64,000 nucleotides of DNA from Emiliania huxleyi CCMP1516. Taxonomy: Eukaryota > Haptophyta > Isochrysidales > Noelaerhabdaceae. Under the pieces are notes generated by a model. The model saw nothing but the letters and a program-made list of their open reading frames with translations. It was not told where the DNA came from and ran no database searches. The stretch is from contig NW_005199274.1 in assembly GCF_000372725.1 (NCBI RefSeq), positions 524,578 to 588,577 of the forward strand. Direction: 5' to 3'. Both the position numbers and the translations under genes were made by a program. Shown in pieces: positions 58,483 through 64,000 of this stretch. Positions within the stretch are counted from its first letter, which is position 1. Every line of letters begins with the position of its first letter.

Positions 58483-60123
58483 TGCATGTGAGGGGCGGCT
58501 GTGGCCACAGCAGGTTCACCAGACGGACCTCAAAGCTTGCCGTCGGCGTGCTGTCGTGGCGAGAGCGCGAGATCGCTGCAGAGGAGCCGAGCGAGTGCAG
58601 TGACGATCCAGAGGCTACCTGGGTCACCAAGTGGTGGACCTTGCCCATTCTGAGCAGGGCTGTGCTTTGGTGGGGTTGTGTTTGAGCATGTGTGAAGTGG
58701 GAGTGCGTGCCGGCGGTGTCTGTGGGTGAAACAGGCGTGTGTGAGGCCGTAAGAGCCCTGGTACGTACTTTTAGCTTGCTGCCCCGCGTGGGCACTTGAG
58801 CGGCAATGGAGCGGGCACCCATGGAGGCGGTAAGAAGAAGCCGTCAAACGCAAAGAAGAATGCAACGCGCCAGGCCGCTGCCGCCCAGGCTCGGGCCGAG
58901 AGGGAAAAGGCCCTCGACTTTGCTCAGGGCGCAGGGCAGGTTGACGGCGTCTGGTACCTCGACTCCAAGGAACTGAAGCTTGCACTCGACAGGTGGGAGC
59001 GGAGGAACGACTCCGACGCAAGCTCTCTCCCACAATCTCTCGCACAATCTCTCGAACCCAGTGAGCGCGGCAGTGATGACTGCCCCATCCTCTCCGAAGA
59101 TTCGTTCACCGGCTTCTCCGACTGCGCTGAGTGGTAGGGCCCCCAAGGGCCTAGAAATCGCGCCTGCCTCTCTCCCTTTTCTCCCTGGTATGAGCCAGAG
59201 TGGGCTTCATCACCCAAGATAAGGACGGTTTTGGACATCTCAGGCTTGATACTGATGGGCCTGGGCCAGGAGAGCGACAGAGAAGGTTAGGGCGTGAGCT
59301 GGGAGCAGGAAACAGCGCTTCGTGGCACTTGCTTCTCGACAAGGTCACACGCGGACGCTCCAGCCTCTCAGCTCGCCACCTCGCCTTCTCTGTCGCTCTC
59401 CTGGCTCAGGCCCATCAGTAGCAAGCCTGAGCTGTCCCAGACCGCACTTATCTCGGGTCTCGAAGCGCACACCGGCTCGTGATGCTCCGGTGTAGGGCTC
59501 GAGAGCACTCCCGGTGGCCCCGTGCCGAGCGATTGTGAAGGCTTTCCGGAGGTCATTATCGGCGCCACCGACCGTGAAATGTCCCGATCCACAGCCCTCA
59601 TGCACCAGACGCATGGATTCAGTCATAATATGTAGGCCTTCTCTCCCAAGGTTTTGAGCAATAGCCGCAAAAGGCGCTTCTTTTGGCACTTCATCGCAAC
59701 ACCTCCAGGTGTCGACAAAGCGGCTTCCCAGCTCACCACCTCGCCTTCTCTGTCGCTCTCCTGGCCCAGGCCCATCAGTATCAAGCCTGAGATGTCCAAA
59801 ACCGTCCTTATCTTGGGTGATGAAGCCCACTCTGGCTCATACCAGGGCTCTTACGGCCTTACAGTCACGCGCCTGTTTCACCCACAGACACCGCCGGCAC
59901 GCACTCCCACTTCACACATGCTCAAGCACAACCGCACCAAAGCACAGCCCTGCTCAGAGTGGGCAAGGTCCACCATTTGGTGACCCAGGTAGCCTCTGGA
60001 TCGTCACTGCACTCGGCTCCTCTACAGCGATATCGCGCTCTCGCCACGACAGCACGCCGACGGCAAGCTTTGAGGTCCGTCTGGTGGACCTGCTGTGGCC
60101 ACAGCCGCCCCTCACATGCAGCT
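58483..60123. mobile_element. Inverted-repeat element, partly interrupted by a later insertion
   Basis: The left arm (58483-58755 continuing at 59191-about 59300) is the reverse complement of the right arm (about 59708-60123). Shared landmarks are CCACAGCAGGTTCACCAGAC, GCTTGCCGTCGGCGTGCTGT, GGTCACCAA, GTGGGTGAAACAGGCG and GATAAGGACGGTTTTGGACA. A third, diverged copy of the inner part lies at about 59366-59470. The centre has no recognised transposase. Without flanking duplications I cannot say whether it is a TIR transposon or a palindromic duplication. Confidence 0.65.
58764..59182 (+). mobile_element. ~419-bp insertion with CCCTGGTA duplication, open frame inside
   Basis: The right arm of the surrounding inverted repeat reads AAGAGCCCTGGTATGAGCCA without interruption. 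The left arm is interrupted exactly there, with CCCTGGTA on both sides (58756-58763 and 59183-59190), an 8-bp target duplication. The insert starts CGTACTTTTAGCTTGCTG and carries TAGGGCCCCCAAGGGCCTAG near its end. Remnants at 53.5-53.6 kb share both end motifs. It contains an ATG-less 113-codon frame (NAKKNATRQAAAAQARAERE ... KLALDRWERRNDSDASSLPQ ... TGFSDCAEW) ending at 59137, possibly an exon or a fragment of a captured gene. Confidence 0.6.
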
Positions 60124-60914
60124 CGCACCAGACCTCGACACCGGGCCCGATCATCCCGGTCGTGGCGGCGTGTGTGAAGGATGCGCGGCCGAGCCGCTGG
60201 CTGGCGCCGCTTGAACATCCGAGATGGCCGCAGCACAGGCCACGCGTCGCGCCGCCGGCCGATCCCAGCCTCTCGGCGGTCGAGTCGGTCGAGCTGGCGG
60301 GCGGAGAACAGCGAAGAGGGCAGCAGCGGAGCGTGACAGGCCGTGCCTCGCTGAAGGGGGGGGGGGGTCTCCCACAGGGTTTTACCCTCCGCGTGAGGAT
60401 CGGCGCGGCGAGGGGGTAGGTTCGAATTCGCCGCGCAACATTTCACCCCCACAGGACCCCGCCCTCCCCCCCTCATGGTCCCACTGATCCACCAAACGTG
60501 ATGCCGGTAACGAGGCTGGCTAGCGGATGTTGTCGCCATACGCAATAGCAATCACATGCGCAGTGCGTCCCTCACCATCTTTAGTTGGCGACTCTGCCAC
60601 ACAGAACAGCCAGTTCAGACTTGTTTATAAAATGAACTCGGGGGCACGGGACGCGGCACAAACGGGGCACAAACGCCAGGCTACAAAGACGGGGAGGCAC
60701 GTAGTGACGCAGGGGAGTCTAGGCGACGGCGGCGTCCTCCAGACTTGTTCACAGCGAGATATCAGCCGGCGTATGAAGAGCAAGAAATAAAAAAGCGGAT
60801 ATTGTAAGCCGTGCGTATCTCCGTTCGTCGAGCTCGGGCGCCGGGTGGGCTCGGAGGGACGGCCGGACAAGCGCCGACAAAAGGGAAAAGGAGAAATCGT
60901 CGGCTCTGGCGTTC
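60124..60914. other. Intergenic, no supported gene
   Basis: GC-rich left half with Ala/Arg shadow frames and a G9 run near 60358. The right half is AT-richer and probably contains the promoter of the next gene. GGTTCGAATTC (60419) resembles a tRNA T-loop, but no tRNA folds around it. Confidence 0.45.
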
Positions 60915-61920
60915 ATGTTGGCGTCCTCATACGCTGCTGCTTCGCTGCTGCTTGGCACGCTGACGGCGCCCTACCGAACCTCATTTGGCGCCACCGCGGG
61001 CTACACGGGACTCCCGACATGGCGCGTCATGCGACGGCCTCCCTGTGGCTCGGTTTTGCAGATGAGTGCGTGCCGACTTTACATTGGCGAGGAGCAGACA
61101 GTCGGGGAGCTCCTGGCCTCGCTTTCTTGCCATTGTGCCAGGTTCGTCCGTGCCATCAAGGGTGACAGCTTTCCGTTGCAACACATTTTTGACTCAGGCC
61201 CATCGTGTCCCTGCCAGGCCACTTGAAGTTCCATACAAGGACGTGTACGGGTTCGGTGCCGGCGGGCTCCTCGCCCCGACGGATGCCGCGGCTGCAGCCT
61301 TTCTTCCGGACCAGAACAGGTTGCATTCCTCGCTGGAAAATGCGCCTACCATTCCACGAGAGGTGGCAAGGGCGCTGGATGCGAAGCTACAGGACGTCGG
61401 AATGTCGTCAAGAGGCCAGGTCACCAGCGGGATCCCAGCTGGCAACAGGGAAAGCGATGGTCGCGCCGTCGTCATCACGGGGGCTGGCAGCACCGGCCTG
61501 CCGAGCGTAGCCGCGTGCCTCGAAGCACTCGGCCTCACAGGCGCGTCCCTGGCGGGGTACCTGACAGGGCGCCTTGCGGCGGCAGGCGAGGTGGAGGTCC
61601 AAGAGTGTGACTTTTCTCGTGCAGCCTTCCCCTTTTCCCCAGGCGAGGTCGAGGGGCTTGTCGAGCGCACCCGGGAGGATCCAATGCTGATGGACCTATA
61701 TGAGTTGGGCGCCGACTCGGACGTCTATGCCTTCTGGGATGAACTTTGTGGCTACGACCTCAGGGCGATCGAGGAGGTCAATGCGCTCCTTGTGCACAAT
61801 CTCACAGACCACTTCTACTTCACCTTTGGCGACTTCTTGGTCACCTATCCTGTGCTGTACGGCGGGCGTGCGCGAGACGGTAACATTGTCGCCATCCTAG
61901 CATCGGAGTGCTGGGCATGA
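60915..61920 (+). CDS. Secreted or membrane-targeted protein of unknown family
   Basis: The ATG at 60915 starts MLASSYAAASLLLGTLTAPY, a signal peptide or plastid signal-anchor with an Ala-Pro-Tyr cleavage-like site. Exon 1 probably ends at 61151 (CHCARFVR) with a GC donor. Exon 2, 61198-61920, begins AHRVPARPLEVPYKDVYGFG after GACTCAG. Together they give about 319 aa. Exon 2 is well structured: GAGGLLAPTDAAAAAFLPDQ, DGRAVVITGAGSTGLPSVAA then CLEALGLTGASL, DPMLMDLYELGADSDVYAFW, and a hydrophobic end (HNLTDHFYFTFGDFLVTYPV). I do not recognise the family. A short-chain-dehydrogenase-like glimpse (VVITGAGSTGLPS) lacks the rest of that fold. The splice site is inferred from phase. Confidence 0.52.
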
Positions 61921-63712
61921 GGGCCGAAGGGCACGCTGCTAATTATTCAGGTCTCGGACTAAGTAAAGTTGGTTGTAGGGTGCATGTCGTCTTGTGTGTC
62001 TACAATACATAATCCTTGAGTGAGGCGCAAATGCCCACTTCATGCACATAGACATTTCGGGTTCATTTTTTTCTAGGTGCCCGGCCGATTCTACTAGTAA
62101 AGCGTGCGTTCATTATAATGGCCAGAGTGTGGCTGCCCCAAGCCAAACCCTGCCCATGGTAGATGGTGGGTGGGGAGTGCTCCAAGATCCCAACATAATA
62201 TGGGTAGGCTATCACTTGGTCTTTAGAGCTGGTGGTCTCGCCGCGCGGTAAGGGGTCCAGGGGGAACTACTTTCTCCACCTCGCGATGGCCGCGCGTGCT
62301 CTGAGCGCCGGTACCGTCCACGGCTGCCTCCGAACCCGCACACCCGTGCCGACTTGACGGAGCGGTCGGCGCCGCAGGGCAGGCGGGCGCGACAGGGCAG
62401 GCGGGCGCTGCGTCGCGTTCGCGGGGGGTGGTGAGGGGGCGGGGTGGTGAAGGCGATGCGCCTGCCCCAACCCGCCGATCTCGGCGCATTGCGACACTTT
62501 CGCGCTCCTCGGAGCCAGTATGTATCGCCGCCTGTATAGCCTTGCTTGCGTTAGTGTAGGTGCGGTGGCGTGCTGCTGGTGCCCGAGCCGCGCGAGACGT
62601 CTGTCGCCCATGCGAGGGACGCTCTGCGCCACGGCAGCCGCTCTGCTGGAAACTCGCCTTCACAGCTCACTGGCCCTGCTGCGTGCTGGGGAGAGCTCTC
62701 AGTCACCCGTGCTGGCCGCTGGCTAGTGGTACGCCGTGTAAAGTTAGTATGATATCAGTGTGCGCACGAACGCAACACTCTCGCTTGATGCTTGGCGACG
62801 GCGGGTGGCGGGAAAGCAGTGAGACTAGGCGGTGTGAGGTGAAGCCACGCTACCAGCGCTTGGCCACATCGTCCTTGAGACGATGTACTCTGTTCTTGTG
62901 CAGCACTTCTCCGGATCGCTGGCAGGAGCGTGATCTATCCCTTTCTCGACTCGACTGTCTGAGCTTGTGCGTCTTGGGTCCGGGGTTCGGATAGGTAGGT
63001 AGGTTGGTCTTGTTTGGCCCAAAAGGGCCCTGCAATAGAGTACCCCCTATTTTCATCTTTTTTCGCTTCGCTGCGCGGCCTGGGGATAGGTAGGTAGGGG
63101 GTTTTGGCGCGAGTCAGTCCTGCCAACAGACCCCCTATCCGGGTAGGAGCCGGAACCCTGCGACCTCGGTCGTACAATCAGCGACCTCGGTCGTACAATC
63201 GGCCGGCTGCGCGGGTTTTCGGCGAGTTTCCCGCGCACCGGCCACGAACTCGACTCGCACAGCAAAAAATCCGGTGCTCGCGCGCCGCTCCCACGCTTCC
63301 TCGCTCCCTCGCTCCCTCGCTCCCTCGCTCACTCGCTCACTCGCTCACTCGCTCACTCGTCGCTCACTCCCTGCTCGCTCCCTGCACGCGCTCACACGCA
63401 CGCGCGCGTTGCGCCGCGAGCGCTCCGCGCTACTCGCCCGGCCGGGCTCGAACCCCAGACCACTCGACCAAAAGCCGCCCACTCCCCGCCGCAAGCCCTG
63501 CAGGCATTGCTCCGCTCACAAATCAGCACCCTATATAGTACTAGCAGGTTGGCTCGCTAGTCGCTCGCCGGGCCCGCGCAGCACGCGCGGGCCTTTTTTG
63601 TGGTTGATAAAGGTGGCACCTTCGACATTGCACTTGGAGCACTTGGAACGCATTGCGTTTCTTTTCTTTATAGGCTGTCCTCCTATTTAGGATTCCTAAG
63701 CTTAAAGGCCCG
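61921..63712. other. Intergenic, simple repeats, no supported gene
   Basis: Contains GGATAGGTAGGTAGG (62990 and 63074), a tandem GCGACCTCGGTCGTACAATC (63161 and 63181), (CGCTCCCT/CGCTCACT)n at 63298-63365 and the motif CACTTGGAGCACTTGGA at 63630. No credible protein on either strand. Confidence 0.5.
63571..63599. terminator. Perfect hairpin followed by T6
   Basis: GGCCCGCGC-AGCAC-GCGCGGGCC followed by TTTTTT on the plus strand: a 9-bp perfect GC stem with a 5-nt loop and a T run. It resembles an intrinsic terminator or the end of a small RNA-polymerase-III transcript. Nothing upstream is recognised as an RNA gene. A TATA-like CCCTATATAG lies about 40 bp before it at 63530. Confidence 0.35.
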
Positions 63713-63923
63713 CTAAACGCGCGAGGCGGTGGCGGCGGTGGTGCGGGGGATTGGCAGGGAGGCGGCGGGATTGACAGGGGATGGGGCGGCCACGAGCGGA
63801 GCGGCGGCGAGAGGGGGGGCGGCGGCGAGGGCGCGACAGAATGCCATCGAGCGAGGAGCCCGCGCCATCAGAGGGACGCGCCGCTGCGAGATGGAGGGCG
63901 GCGGTGACGGAGGCAAGGCGCGA

Positions 63924-63955
<32 letters not shown>

Positions 63956-64000
63956 AGGCGGCGGCGGCGGCGGCGGCGGCGAGAACGGCGGCAGGAGGAG
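63713..64000 (-). CDS. Possible partial ORF with poly-Ala/Pro (GGC)n tract
   Basis: A minus-strand frame enters from beyond the window through a (GGC)n/(CCG)n tract (63922-63981) and ends at 63713 (PIPRTTAATASRV). It is Ala/Pro-rich with no family signature. The trinucleotide repeat alone keeps the frame open, so coding status is doubtful. Confidence 0.2.

Noticed and set aside
60405..60440. tRNA T-loop-like GGTTCGAATTC
   Set aside because: Flanks do not form a T-stem or acceptor stem and there is no A-box.
63420..63475. tRNA-like B-box GGGGTTCGAGCCC on the minus strand with TGGTCGAGTGG before it
   Set aside because: The A-box-like and B-box-like motifs are only about 15 nt apart, with no room for an anticodon arm. 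No acceptor stem pairs. At most a tRNA-derived fragment.
1..64000. CRISPR arrays, bacterial operons or prophage
   Set aside because: Repeats lack the regular repeat-spacer pattern, genes are spliced, and no prokaryotic signals or phage structural genes are seen.

Overview
The window is nuclear DNA of a GC-rich unicellular alga, most likely a haptophyte (Emiliania-like). It carries fucoxanthin-type light-harvesting genes, many intron-containing secreted or membrane proteins with Pro-rich spacers (CUB-like, expansin, CAP, VHL-like, Cys-rich), kinesin-light-chain-type TPR and RAP-domain proteins, and dense tandem and inverted repeats. There is no operon structure, no Shine-Dalgarno logic and no CRISPR array. 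The species is inferred. The eukaryotic assignment is solid, because many genes join in phase only when GT-AG or GC-AG introns are removed.

Layout. 0.1-3.5 kb: a CUB-like secreted protein, a multicopper-oxidase C-terminal fragment and a broken tyrosine recombinase. 4.2-8.0 kb: a tyrosine-recombinase-retrotransposon-like element with split direct repeats. 8.1-13.1 kb: a TPR protein, a palindromic promoter-region duplication and a coiled-coil protein. 13.8-20.9 kb: truncated sialidase, S28 serine peptidase, METTL7-like methyltransferase and an LPA1-like photosystem II assembly protein. 22.4-30.8 kb: a minisatellite, an unknown proline-rich protein, an NTF2-like protein, a many-exon membrane protein, an F-box/propeller-like protein and a TIR element with a target duplication. 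31.7-43.0 kb: an expansin-CAP fusion, a Cys-rich protein, a RAP protein with eleven 38-aa repeats and a VHL-like membrane protein. 44.3-58.4 kb: two light-harvesting genes with identical proteins in inverted orientation about 11.5 kb apart, enclosing ankyrin/SAP + HNH, 2OG-oxygenase-TPR and zinc-finger genes. 58.5-64 kb: an inverted-repeat element with a later insertion, one secreted-like gene and low-complexity sequence.

The genes do not form an obvious pathway. What links them is gene architecture. Many introns use a GC donor, and about a dozen introns (mostly 64-81 nt) begin with a copy of the first 8-36 nt of the exon that follows, as expected if introns arise by tandem duplication or by insertion of an introner-like element. 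One intron is two exact 71-nt units, and three introns share a small hairpin ending in TGTGAACAG. Promoter-like cassettes also recur upstream of unrelated genes in sense orientation (three copies of one type; another type is tandemly repeated upstream of the RAP gene and single upstream of the 2OG-oxygenase gene). These two patterns are the strongest candidates for something undescribed.
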